Source: Acidaminococcaceae bacterium
GTDB taxonomy: Bacteria; Bacillota; Negativicutes; Acidaminococcales; Acidaminococcaceae
Direction of reading: 5' to 3'
Assembly: GCA_003512125.1 (NCBI GenBank)
Contig: DOSQ01000005.1
Coordinates: forward strand, 1-21,373
DNA: 21,373 bases
The notes under the pieces are model-generated. The model was given only the letters and a program-made list of their open reading frames with translations. It did no database searches and was not told the DNA's origin. Positions 1-7,021 of this stretch are shown here, in pieces (the stretch's first letter is position 1; each line of letters opens with the position of its first letter). Made by a program: the position numbers and the translations under genes.

Positions 1-36
1 GGCTGATGTTGTCAACTACTTTTTTGATTTATTCTC

Positions 37-67
37 AAAAAAACTTTGCCCGTACTTGGCGGGTAAA
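37..67 (-). terminator. Possible intrinsic terminator on the minus strand
   Basis: An 8-bp stem (45-52 with 60-67, one G-U pair) closes a 7-nt loop. Read on the minus strand it is followed by seven T (complement of the A run at 37-43). This has the form of a rho-independent terminator for leftward transcription. No minus-strand gene is visible between here and the PBP gene at 300, so what it would terminate is unclear. A TTGACA-like hexamer on the minus strand at 10-15 could be the -35 box of a gene beyond the left edge. Positions 68-218 hold AT-rich sequence in which I see no convincing gene. Confidence 0.4.
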
Positions 68-218
68 TGTATTTTATCTCTTTTCCAACAAAAAAGCAAG
101 AGGCTCCCGGGCTGTTTTTCATAAATATTTTTCTTCTTGTGGTATACCTTTCTTTCCTATACAATCCTTTGTGCTATGGAAAATTTTGGAAATAAAGTGT
201 GACAATCAGTATCCTTTA

Positions 219-247
219 ATGACAAATCAAAGTTATAATGCTATAAT
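219..247 (+). promoter_or_regulatory. Sigma-70-type promoter of the PBP1A gene
   Basis: The -35 hexamer ATGACA (219-224) matches TTGACA at five of six positions. A 17-bp spacer leads to a perfect TATAAT at 242-247. The TG at 239-240 makes it an extended -10 element. Predicted start is near 254, giving a leader of about 46 nt that contains AAGGAAAG and GAGG ribosome-binding elements at 281-294. A second TATAAT at 234-239 lacks a well-placed -35 box. Confidence 0.75.
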
Positions 248-299
248 GTAATATGCTTCTGCATAATTCAATTTTCACTTAAGGAAAGATGAGGTAGAC

Positions 300-2393
300 A
301 TGAACAGCACTTCTTCATTATTTAAGGGGAAACTTCTGATCACTCTCACCGCTTTGTTTACTGCGGCCATGCTTACGGCTTCTTGCGGATACTCCATCTC
401 GGATTCCGCTATGGAAGAAGGCCTGGTTCCTGATGCGGTTTCCCAGTTTTATGATAATGAAAACAGAATTATCTATACCACGGCTTCGGCCGAGCACCGG
501 CTTCCGGTAAAGCTGGAGAAAATCCCCAAACATGTCCGGGCTGCGTTTGTATCTATTGAAGATAACCGTTTCTATGAACACAGCGGTATCGATTACAGGG
601 GAACGTTCCGCGCTTTGGTCAGCAACATTATGGGGCAGGAAGTTCAGGGCGGCAGTACCATTACCCAGCAGCTGGCGAAGAATGCATTTCTGACCCAGGA
701 ACGTACAATTAAACGGAAAATCAAGGAAGCGTTCCTGGCCAGGCAGATGGAAAACAAATACACCAAGGACGAAATCCTGAATATGTACCTGAACCAGATT
801 TATTTTGGAGAAGGCGCATACGGCGTGGAATCTGCATCGCTGACATATTTTGGAAAACATGTCCAGGATATCACCCTCGCGGAAGCCGCTACGCTTGCAG
901 CCATTCCCAAAAGCCCCAACTACTTTGATCCCATGGAGAATCCAAAGGCCAACAAAGAGCGCCGGGATATCGTATTGGACCAGATGGTAAAATACGGACA
1001 CATTACGCAGGCCGATGCGCAAAAAGCCAAAGCTGAAGAGGTAAAAATCCGCAAAGAAGACAATACAGGCAAGCAAAAGGACCTCCGTTCCTATTTCTTT
1101 GATTATATATCCCAGCAGATTATCGACAAGTACGGAGCGGATGCGTTATTTAAAGGCGGCCTGAAGGTCTACACTACACTGGACAGCAGCATGCAGGCCA
1201 AAGCAGAGCATGCCATACGATATCTGCCAGATATCTGGACGGAAGATCCCGACCACCTGACGCAACCCCAGGCAGGTCTGGTCGCACTGGATCCCACCAC
1301 CGGCTATATCAAAGCCATGGTAGGCGGCCGTGGCCAGGACAAGTTCAACCGTGCCGTGCTCGCCCAGCGGCAGCCCGGCTCCGCTTTCAAAGCCTTTGTA
1401 TATCTGACAGCCATGGATAACGGTCTGACTGCAGCGACCATGGTGGATGACAAACCATTGCAGATTGGCGGCTGGGCTCCCCAGAACTCCGGTGGCGGTT
1501 TCCATGGAACGGTAACCCTGCGTACCGCCCTGTCCCGTTCCTACAACATTCCCGCAATCCGTGTAGCCTTGCGGGTCGGTACCGATAAAGTCATGCGAAT
1601 GGCCAAAGCCTGCGGCATCACCTCGTTAGTGGAAGACGGCCCGTATACCGACAACAACCCTGCCATGGCGTTAGGCGGTCTGACCAAGGGCGTCAGCCCG
1701 CTGGATATGGCTGTTGCATATGGAACCATCGCCAACAACGGGGTGTTGAACCAGCCGGTTTCCATTATCAAAATTTTAGACCGCAACGGCAAAACCATCT
1801 TCGAACATAAACCTGCGCCGAAACAGGTCGTCAGCGCCAAAGCAGCTTATCAGACTACGGATATGTTAAAAGACGTACTGATCAGCGGTACAGCAGGCGG
1901 TTCCGGTATCGGCCGCCCGGCAGCCGGCAAAACCGGTACTACCGATTATTCCAAGGATGCCTGGTTCTGCGGCTATACGCCCAACCTTTCCTGCGCTGTA
2001 TGGGTAGGTGACGACAGAAACCGCAGCATGGGCGCAATGTACGGTTCCGGAGCTCCGTTAAGCATCTGGCACGATTTCATGGTCAATGCCATCCAGGAAG
2101 TTCCCTATGCCGATTTTACCCGTCCGGCAGGAGCCGTTACCCCGGTAGGCAAAGATATCGGTAAAGAAGAAGATAAAGATAAGAATAAGGAAGAAGAAAC
2201 CAAACTGCAAAACGACCCCCTGGCCAAACCGCCAAAAATTGTAAAGCCCAAGTCCAAGAATTCAGAGAAGCCGGTCGTAAGCAATAAACCGGAAAAGAAA
2301 AGCGGTTCTACGCTGAGCAAACCGGCTCCCGTCAAGCCGGCTCCGACGAAACCGGCGCCAGCCAAGCCACAGCAGAAGGCTGACAAAAAGTAG
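300..2393 (+). CDS. Class A penicillin-binding protein (PBP1A family), bifunctional transglycosylase/transpeptidase
   Basis: It polymerises lipid II glycan strands and cross-links the peptide stems on the outer face of the cytoplasmic membrane. The GT51 domain shows EDNRFYEHSG with catalytic Glu87, GGSTITQQLAKN, RKIKEAFLARQ, EILNMYLNQIYFG and AAIPKSPNYF. The transpeptidase domain shows the SxxK motif SAFK (Ser361, Lys364), SxN at Ser414-Tyr-Asn416 and KTGT from Lys544. The tail from about residue 620 is acidic, then Lys/Pro-rich with PAPxKP repeats, probably a disordered wall-facing extension. At 697 residues it is a normal size. The N-terminus is a hydrophobic stretch (residues 12-28) ending in TASCG with Cys29, a near match to a lipobox, so it may be a membrane anchor or a lipoprotein signal. 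GAGG lies at 291-294, five bases before the ATG. The gene is monocistronic between its own promoter and terminator. Function is secure; assignment as PBP1A rather than another class A subtype is less so. Confidence 0.96.
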   Translation: MNSTSSLFKGKLLITLTALFTAAMLTASCGYSISDSAMEEGLVPDAVSQFYDNENRIIYTTASAEHRLPVKLEKIPKHVRAAFVSIEDNRFYEHSGIDYRGTFRALVSNIMGQEVQGGSTITQQLAKNAFLTQERTIKRKIKEAFLARQMENKYTKDEILNMYLNQIYFGEGAYGVESASLTYFGKHVQDITLAEAATLAAIPKSPNYFDPMENPKANKERRDIVLDQMVKYGHITQADAQKAKAEEVKIRKEDNTGKQKDLRSYFFDYISQQIIDKYGADALFKGGLKVYTTLDSSMQAKAEHAIRYLPDIWTEDPDHLTQPQAGLVALDPTTGYIKAMVGGRGQDKFNRAVLAQRQPGSAFKAFVYLTAMDNGLTAATMVDDKPLQIGGWAPQNSGGGFHGTVTLRTALSRSYNIPAIRVALRVGTDKVMRMAKACGITSLVEDGPYTDNNPAMALGGLTKGVSPLDMAVAYGTIANNGVLNQPVSIIKILDRNGKTIFEHKPAPKQVVSAKAAYQTTDMLKDVLISGTAGGSGIGRPAAGKTGTTDYSKDAWFCGYTPNLSCAVWVGDDRNRSMGAMYGSGAPLSIWHDFMVNAIQEVPYADFTRPAGAVTPVGKDIGKEEDKDKNKEEETKLQNDPLAKPPKIVKPKSKNSEKPVVSNKPEKKSGSTLSKPAPVKPAPTKPAPAKPQQKADKK

Positions 2394-2418
2394 TATCAGG
2401 TTATTTTAACTCTATATT

Positions 2419-2448
2419 GTAATAAGATTAAACGTAATAAGATTAAAC
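2419..2448 (+). repeat. Tandem duplication of a 15-bp unit
   Basis: The unit GTAATAAGATTAAAC occurs at 2419-2433 and again, identically, at 2434-2448. The end of the second copy forms the start of the terminator stem of the PBP gene. It looks like a local slippage duplication. Confidence 0.9.
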
Positions 2449-2481
2449 TCCCGCTGGCCAATAAACCCGCGGGAGTTTTTT
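2445..2481 (+). terminator. Intrinsic terminator of the PBP1A gene
   Basis: A perfect 10-bp stem (2445-2454 with 2469-2478) has a 14-nt loop and runs into a T tract at 2476-2481. It stands between two converging genes. On the minus strand the stem is followed only by TTTAATCTT, so termination of the opposing nucleoside kinase transcript here is possible but weaker. Confidence 0.85.
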
Positions 2482-2517
2482 GTTTCAGAAATGACGTTAT
2501 GTAAATAAATCCTTCTT

Positions 2518-4185
2518 TTATAATTCTTTTTCAAAAGCCGAACCGCCGATAAACTCCTTTAAAATGGAATTGTTGGGAATCATGTCCTCGTCAAGCGGTT
2601 CTATCAGCCGCAGCAGGCGGAGCAGACGGCACGCTGTAAAATATTCTCTCTTCTCTTCGGGCGGCACCGTCTGTAACAAAGGTACTGCAAATTTCCGTAA
2701 AATTGCCGGTTCATAAATCAGCGACGTATTAAAGAAAATATCTGCATCCTCCTGACACGGGAAAATATACTGTTCCTCTCCTCTGCGTACTGACGGCCAC
2801 ATTTTGATCGTGTCAAGGGCATCATGGGAACGGAATCGGGAGTCCCGGACCATACGCCGCAGCATTCGCAGGTCCGTGGTATGAATGCGGTTGAAAGCAT
2901 CCAGCGACATAGGTGTAAGGGCACTGACAAAAATCTTCAGCTTGTTTTCATCCGGAACCGATTCCGTTACCTTCCGGTTCAACGCGTGGATCCCTTCAAT
3001 TACAAAAACGCTGTTTTCCCGCATACGCATCTTCTGCCCGCGATATTCCCTGTGCCCGGTCATGAAATTATAATATGGCAGCATCACGGTCTCGCCCCTA
3101 AGCAGCTGGGCAAGATGCTCGTTGAACAAAGGAATATCAATCACGTCCACCCGCTCATAATCATAGGTCCCGTCAGGATTTTTCGGTGTATCCTCCCGGT
3201 TCACATAATAATTGTCCATCGAAATGGGAATCGGATGAAGCCCGTTCACTTCCAATTGGACGCAAAGCCGTTGGTTGGAAGTTGTTTTTCCGGAAGAAGA
3301 CGGCCCTGCAATCAGAATGAATTTCAGTTTATCCCGGTGCTTTGTGATGTAATCAGCAATGGCAACGAACTTTTTCTCCTGCAGTCCTTCCGCCACCCGG
3401 ATGATCTTATCGGCCCTTCCTTCCCGTATAATACGGTTCAGCTTGGAAACTGTGTTGCAGCCAATCATGGCGGACCATTCTTCCGCTTCCTGGTAGGCAT
3501 GATTGATACGCCGCACTGTATCCCAGGGCGGCAGTTTCTTATAATCGTTCATCTCCGGATAATTAATGACAAATCCCTTGTCAAACGGAATAAGTTCAAA
3601 AGCCGACAGATGTTCCGTGCTGGCCAGTAATGGTTCAAAAAATGGCTCCCGTATCCCGCACAGTTCGTAGGCAAAAAGCGTTTCGGATTCCGGCGCCATC
3701 TTAATCATCGCCAGCACATCTTCCCCCAGATACGGATCCTTCTTTGCCCTCTCAATCGCTTCCTGCCGGTCAACCGGAAACGTCACAATAGGATGTTTCT
3801 CCGCAATGATGCTGCGCATTTTTTCTTCCAGCTGCTTTAACTGTGCCGGGGCCAGCGGGTTTTCAGGCATAATACAGTATAAGGCGCTGCCCAGCGAATT
3901 GCAGACCTCCAGTTTCGTATCGGGGAACAGCGCTTTCATCGCCACATCACAGACAAATATGATACTGCGGACAAAGGCGCGCATTCCTTCTACGGAATTC
4001 ATGGGGATAAAAGCCGCTTCCCCGTCTTCGGTAACCTGATACCGCAGACTGTATTCCTGTCCGTTAAAAACGCCTGCAGCCAGAGGCGAATCATAATTGC
4101 CGGCTACCGCTTCTCCAATCTCTGCCAGGGTCGTTCCCGGGGCGTATTTCTTCTTTGTACCGTCCGGTAAGGTAATCAGCAGCAT
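2518..4185 (-). CDS. TGS-domain nucleoside kinase (uridine kinase-like)
   Basis: The protein has 555 residues. The N-terminus (about 1-60) resembles a TGS domain as found in threonyl-tRNA synthetase and RelA (MLLITLPDGTKKKYAPGTTL). A middle region (about 60-270) resembles the part following TGS in ThrRS-like proteins. The C-terminal half (about 285-500) is a P-loop kinase of the uridine kinase/phosphoribulokinase family, with Walker A GPSSSGKTT at 294-302 (Lys300), then SMDNYYVNREDTP and FVIEGIHALN. Family knowledge suggests phosphorylation of uridine or a related nucleoside; the exact substrate is not settled for this TGS-fused branch, and the TGS part suggests regulation by RNA or nucleotide. 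The ribosome binding site GGAGG is at 4192-4196, six bases from the ATG. A terminator of the upstream gene ends only about 28 bp before the start, so expression must come from read-through or a very close promoter. Confidence 0.88.
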   Translation of the reverse strand: MLLITLPDGTKKKYAPGTTLAEIGEAVAGNYDSPLAAGVFNGQEYSLRYQVTEDGEAAFIPMNSVEGMRAFVRSIIFVCDVAMKALFPDTKLEVCNSLGSALYCIMPENPLAPAQLKQLEEKMRSIIAEKHPIVTFPVDRQEAIERAKKDPYLGEDVLAMIKMAPESETLFAYELCGIREPFFEPLLASTEHLSAFELIPFDKGFVINYPEMNDYKKLPPWDTVRRINHAYQEAEEWSAMIGCNTVSKLNRIIREGRADKIIRVAEGLQEKKFVAIADYITKHRDKLKFILIAGPSSSGKTTSNQRLCVQLEVNGLHPIPISMDNYYVNREDTPKNPDGTYDYERVDVIDIPLFNEHLAQLLRGETVMLPYYNFMTGHREYRGQKMRMRENSVFVIEGIHALNRKVTESVPDENKLKIFVSALTPMSLDAFNRIHTTDLRMLRRMVRDSRFRSHDALDTIKMWPSVRRGEEQYIFPCQEDADIFFNTSLIYEPAILRKFAVPLLQTVPPEEKREYFTACRLLRLLRLIEPLDEDMIPNNSILKEFIGGSAFEKEL

Positions 4186-4212
4186 AAAGGGCCTCCATTT
4201 TGTTACTATTGC

Positions 4213-4241
4213 AAAAAAGGCTGAAGTTTTATCTTCAGCCT
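4213..4241 (-). terminator. Intrinsic terminator of the aminotransferase gene
   Basis: A perfect 9-bp stem (4218-4226 with 4233-4241) has a 6-nt loop. On the minus strand it is followed by TTTTTT (complement of 4213-4218). It lies 74 bp after the aminotransferase stop and just before the nucleoside kinase. Confidence 0.88.
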
Positions 4242-4314
4242 GATTTGTTCTGATCTGTCAAAAGGAAACAGTATCAGACCGGTTTCCTTAAGTTACGTGA
4301 TTCATAACCACTCT

Positions 4315-5568
4315 TTATTTTGCCGCTTCCACAGCCTTCAGCGCATCATTCAGTTTCTTGGCGATGCCAGGAATCTTCTTCAGCGGGATGGAGCACAGTG
4401 CAATACGTACACCGGCCGCCAGCGGGACCAGATAGATATGGTCCTTGTGCAGAATATCGCACACAGCCTGCGAATTTTCACAGGGAACGGACAGGAAGAA
4501 TCCCGCAATATAAGGGATCATCGGCAGCCCGCAGGCTTTGGCTTCTTCCACAAATACGTCGGCGCGGGCCTTGATCATCTTGTAGTAATGATCCCGTTCT
4601 GCCTCTACTGCCGTCAGCAACGCTTCATCACTGTAAATCTGCACCAGCGTGCGCATCGCCGCCCGGTTGTTGTTAGACCAGGTAGCACGGCTTGTATACT
4701 GGTTGATTTCAAAGAATTCTTTTGCCGCTGCTTCGCTGGAAGAAACGCAGATCATGGCGCCCAGCCGCTGACCATACATGGTAAAGCCTTTGGACATACT
4801 GTACTGCACGATGGCAAGCACCCGTTCCGGCAGATTATCCAGGGCTTTGAAAACTTCGCGAACCGCGTCTTTCTCACCTGCATAATCAAGATACGCCGCA
4901 TCCAGGAACAGGATTGCCTGTTTCCCCGTAGCTTCCGTTGCCTTCTTCAGCATGGCCACCACCTGGTCCATATCTTCTTTGGTCAGGCTGTAACCGGTCG
5001 GATTGTGGGCAGGCGTGTTAATGATGACCATAATGCTGTTCTGCTTTGCCAGCAGCGCATTTACTTTTTCAGTCAGAGCAGGCAGATTGAATTTCCCGTC
5101 ATCCGTCAGCATCTTATAGGTGTCCAGCTTGCGCCCCATGTCCAGGCACAGCACCTTATAGGCTCCCCAATACCAGTCTGCGGTGATTACCGTATCACCG
5201 GCCTCGGTATAATTCCAGATTGCATGATGGATACCGCCGGTTCCGCCGGTCGTCGCTACCGCACGGGTGAACCCGTTGGGACGGGATTTACCGAATGTGG
5301 CAACCTGCACTTTATCAAGAAAATCTGGCGTACCCGCGATAGGTGCATAGGCAATCACTTCATTAATTGGCAGATTACGGAACACTGCCTCCACAGTAGG
5401 CAGGCACACAAGTTTGGAATCGTCATCTAAAATAGCGCCGATCGTGCCGTTCGTTACATTTTCTGCGCCGTTAGCCGTCGCATCCGCCACTGCCAGCGCA
5501 TTAGCTGCAAAAATAATATCATTGGCAGCTTTCCCCTTTGCCTGAGGCGCTGCAAAGCTTGTATACAT
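4315..5568 (-). CDS. Class I/II PLP-dependent aminotransferase (aspartate/aromatic type)
   Basis: A 417-residue fold-type I aminotransferase that transfers the amino group of aspartate or another amino acid to 2-oxoglutarate. It shows a glycine-rich TTGGTGG motif in the cofactor-binding region, the PAHNPTG motif that holds the cofactor, LDAAYLDY with the Asp that contacts the pyridine nitrogen, SMSKGFTMYGQRLGAM with the Schiff-base Lys260, and a C-terminal GVRIALCSIP with the likely substrate carboxylate-binding Arg. The pattern around SxSKxxxxYxxRxGA is that of the AspC/TyrB group, but substrate preference cannot be read from sequence. The ribosome binding site GGGGAGAG lies just upstream of the ATG. 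It follows the aspartate kinase gene by 93 bp with no terminator between, so the two are probably co-transcribed, supporting a role in aspartate supply or use. Confidence 0.9.
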   Translation of the reverse strand: MYTSFAAPQAKGKAANDIIFAANALAVADATANGAENVTNGTIGAILDDDSKLVCLPTVEAVFRNLPINEVIAYAPIAGTPDFLDKVQVATFGKSRPNGFTRAVATTGGTGGIHHAIWNYTEAGDTVITADWYWGAYKVLCLDMGRKLDTYKMLTDDGKFNLPALTEKVNALLAKQNSIMVIINTPAHNPTGYSLTKEDMDQVVAMLKKATEATGKQAILFLDAAYLDYAGEKDAVREVFKALDNLPERVLAIVQYSMSKGFTMYGQRLGAMICVSSSEAAAKEFFEINQYTSRATWSNNNRAAMRTLVQIYSDEALLTAVEAERDHYYKMIKARADVFVEEAKACGLPMIPYIAGFFLSVPCENSQAVCDILHKDHIYLVPLAAGVRIALCSIPLKKIPGIAKKLNDALKAVEAAK

Positions 5569-5661
5569 TTTACACTCTCCCCTTTCGGTTCTTCAGACCG
5601 TCAACCGTTTCAAACATCATCCTTCATCTTTTCCAATAACGCTGCTACTTCTGCAAATCCT

Positions 5662-6156
5662 TTATTTTTCATCAGCCGGGAAGAAAAATCGGTGCACCAC
5701 GTTCACGGCTTTCTTCTCATCTTCTTTGGCGATGAGACAGGAAATTGTAATTTCAGAGGTACTGATAACATCCAAATTGATGTTTTCGCTGGCCAGTGCG
5801 CCGAACATACGCGCCGCTACGCCGGGATTCCCCAACATACCCGCTCCGACGATAGAGACTTTGGCAACATTGGCTTCCACATCCACCCGGGCAAAGCCGA
5901 CCTTATCCCTGAGCTGATCCAGTACGCCTACCGTATCTGCCATATCAGTCTTGGTCACGGTAAATACAATATCATTCTTTTCTTTAATATTCGTCGCGCT
6001 CTGCACGATCATATCCACTGCAATGTTTTCCTTTGCCAGCGCATCAAAAATCTGATATGCAACGCCGGGAACATCAGGCACGCCCCGCACCGCAATCTTT
6101 GCTACATTAGAATCGCTCGCCACACCGCGAATAATGAATTTCTTTTCTTCCATCAT
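5662..6156 (-). CDS. lysC: Predicted beta subunit of aspartate kinase from an internal in-frame start
   Basis: Inside the kinase gene, Met246-Met247 are preceded at six bases by GGGGAG within AGAGGGGAG (6163-6171), as good a ribosome binding site as any in the window. Translation from Met246 gives 164 residues covering just the two ACT domains. B. subtilis aspartokinase II is known to make a separate 163-residue beta subunit from an internal start at the corresponding position. The sequence signal is direct; that it is used here is inference. Confidence 0.55.
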   Translation of the reverse strand: MMEEKKFIIRGVASDSNVAKIAVRGVPDVPGVAYQIFDALAKENIAVDMIVQSATNIKEKNDIVFTVTKTDMADTVGVLDQLRDKVGFARVDVEANVAKVSIVGAGMLGNPGVAARMFGALASENINLDVISTSEITISCLIAKEDEKKAVNVVHRFFFPADEK

Positions 6157-6891
6157 CGTATACTCCCCTCTGATAATCGTCCCTTCTACCCTGTTGAAGG
6201 TAGAACGGACATGAATGTCGGTTCCGGTCAGTTCGCCGTATTCCACAGCACGGGGCTGCATAACACCGGCCCCCAGACGGGCCAGTTCCAGCATTTCCCC
6301 AAAGGTAATCTCTTTTAATTTGATTGCATTGGGTACTACCCGGGGATCAGCTGTGTACACGCCGTCCACATCGGTATAGATTTCGCAGATATCCGCTTTC
6401 AGGCCTGCCGCAACCGCTACCGCTGTCGTATCGCTGCCGCCGCGGCCCAATGTAGTGATATCGCCTTCTTCCGTGATACCCTGGAACCCGGCTACAATTA
6501 CGATATTGCCTTCTTCCAGCGCTTTCATCACGCGATCTGCCTTAACTTCCAGAATCCCTGCCTTGGTATGGCTTGCATTGGTACGGATGCCTGCCTGAAA
6601 ACCTGTAAAGGAAACTGCTTTCTGGCCCCGTTCCATAAACGCACTGGCCAGCAATGCGATAGAAACCTGCTCGCCTGTCGCCAGCAGCATATCCATTTCC
6701 CGCTTGGGCATATGGTCGGTAATCCTCCCTGCCAGCGTCAGCAGATCATCTGTGGTATCGCCCATGGCAGAAACCACGATCACAATTTTGTCATCCGGCT
6801 TCTTTTCAGCCAGTACCCGGTCCACAAGATGAAAAATTTTCTCCGGCGTAGCCACACTGCTGCCGCCGAACTTCTTAACAACAAATGCCAT
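5662..6891 (-). CDS. lysC: Aspartate kinase (LysC type), alpha subunit
   Basis: It phosphorylates L-aspartate with ATP, the first step of the lysine, threonine, methionine and diaminopimelate pathway. The amino acid kinase domain covers about residues 1-240: KFGGSS at 7-12, the FQGIT loop, and TTLGRGGSDTTAVAVAAGL. Two ACT domains follow (about 255-330 and 335-405), including VSIVGAGMLGNPGVAARMF and SEITISCLI, which should bind the feedback inhibitor. The length of 409 matches the monofunctional Bacillus-type enzyme. GGAGGGG precedes the chosen ATG; an ATG four bases upstream is out of frame. A promoter lies at 6921-6950, giving a leader of only about 22 nt, so there is no room for a lysine riboswitch. 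An internal start at residue 246 is described separately. Confidence 0.96.
   Translation of the reverse strand: MAFVVKKFGGSSVATPEKIFHLVDRVLAEKKPDDKIVIVVSAMGDTTDDLLTLAGRITDHMPKREMDMLLATGEQVSIALLASAFMERGQKAVSFTGFQAGIRTNASHTKAGILEVKADRVMKALEEGNIVIVAGFQGITEEGDITTLGRGGSDTTAVAVAAGLKADICEIYTDVDGVYTADPRVVPNAIKLKEITFGEMLELARLGAGVMQPRAVEYGELTGTDIHVRSTFNRVEGTIIRGEYTMMEEKKFIIRGVASDSNVAKIAVRGVPDVPGVAYQIFDALAKENIAVDMIVQSATNIKEKNDIVFTVTKTDMADTVGVLDQLRDKVGFARVDVEANVAKVSIVGAGMLGNPGVAARMFGALASENINLDVISTSEITISCLIAKEDEKKAVNVVHRFFFPADEK
6163..6171 (-). promoter_or_regulatory. Internal ribosome binding site for the beta-subunit start
   Basis: AGAGGGGAG on the minus strand sits six bases before ATGATG (codons 246-247 of the aspartate kinase). 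It also encodes the Arg-Gly-Glu linker between the kinase and ACT domains. Confidence 0.55.
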
Positions 6892-6920
6892 ACATCGCCC
6901 CTCCTAGCACATATATAGTT

Positions 6921-6950
6921 ATTATATCACCTTTTTATATAGAATCACAA
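6921..6950 (-). promoter_or_regulatory. Promoter of the aspartate kinase-aminotransferase unit
   Basis: On the minus strand, TTGTGA (6945-6950) is followed by an 18-bp spacer and a perfect TATAAT (6921-6926), with TG at 6928-6929 giving an extended -10. Upstream lie the 10-bp palindrome CAATATATTG (6961-6970) and an inverted repeat (TTTTTTACA 6975-6983 with TGTAAAAAA 7008-7016) that could be an operator or a weak end signal for mutS2. I cannot assign either. Confidence 0.65.
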
Positions 6951-7021
6951 GCCGAAATTGCAATATATTGTGACTTTTTTACAGTCATAACGCAAGAATT
7001 AGTATATTGTAAAAAACACAT

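Noticed and set aside
6..251. An 81-residue open frame on the + strand at the left edge
   Set aside because: It has no ribosome binding site, atypical composition, and overlaps the PBP promoter; the region looks non-coding.
2824..3630. A 268-residue open frame antisense to the nucleoside kinase
   Set aside because: Shadow of the real gene, with no domain or ribosome binding site.
4297..5430. A 377-residue open frame antisense to the aminotransferase
   Set aside because: All conserved motifs lie on the opposite strand; no start signal and no recognisable domain.
6892..7021. Lysine riboswitch before the aspartate kinase
   Set aside because: The promoter sits about 30 bp from the start codon and the whole spacer is only 130 bp, AT-rich, with no lysine-box pairing.
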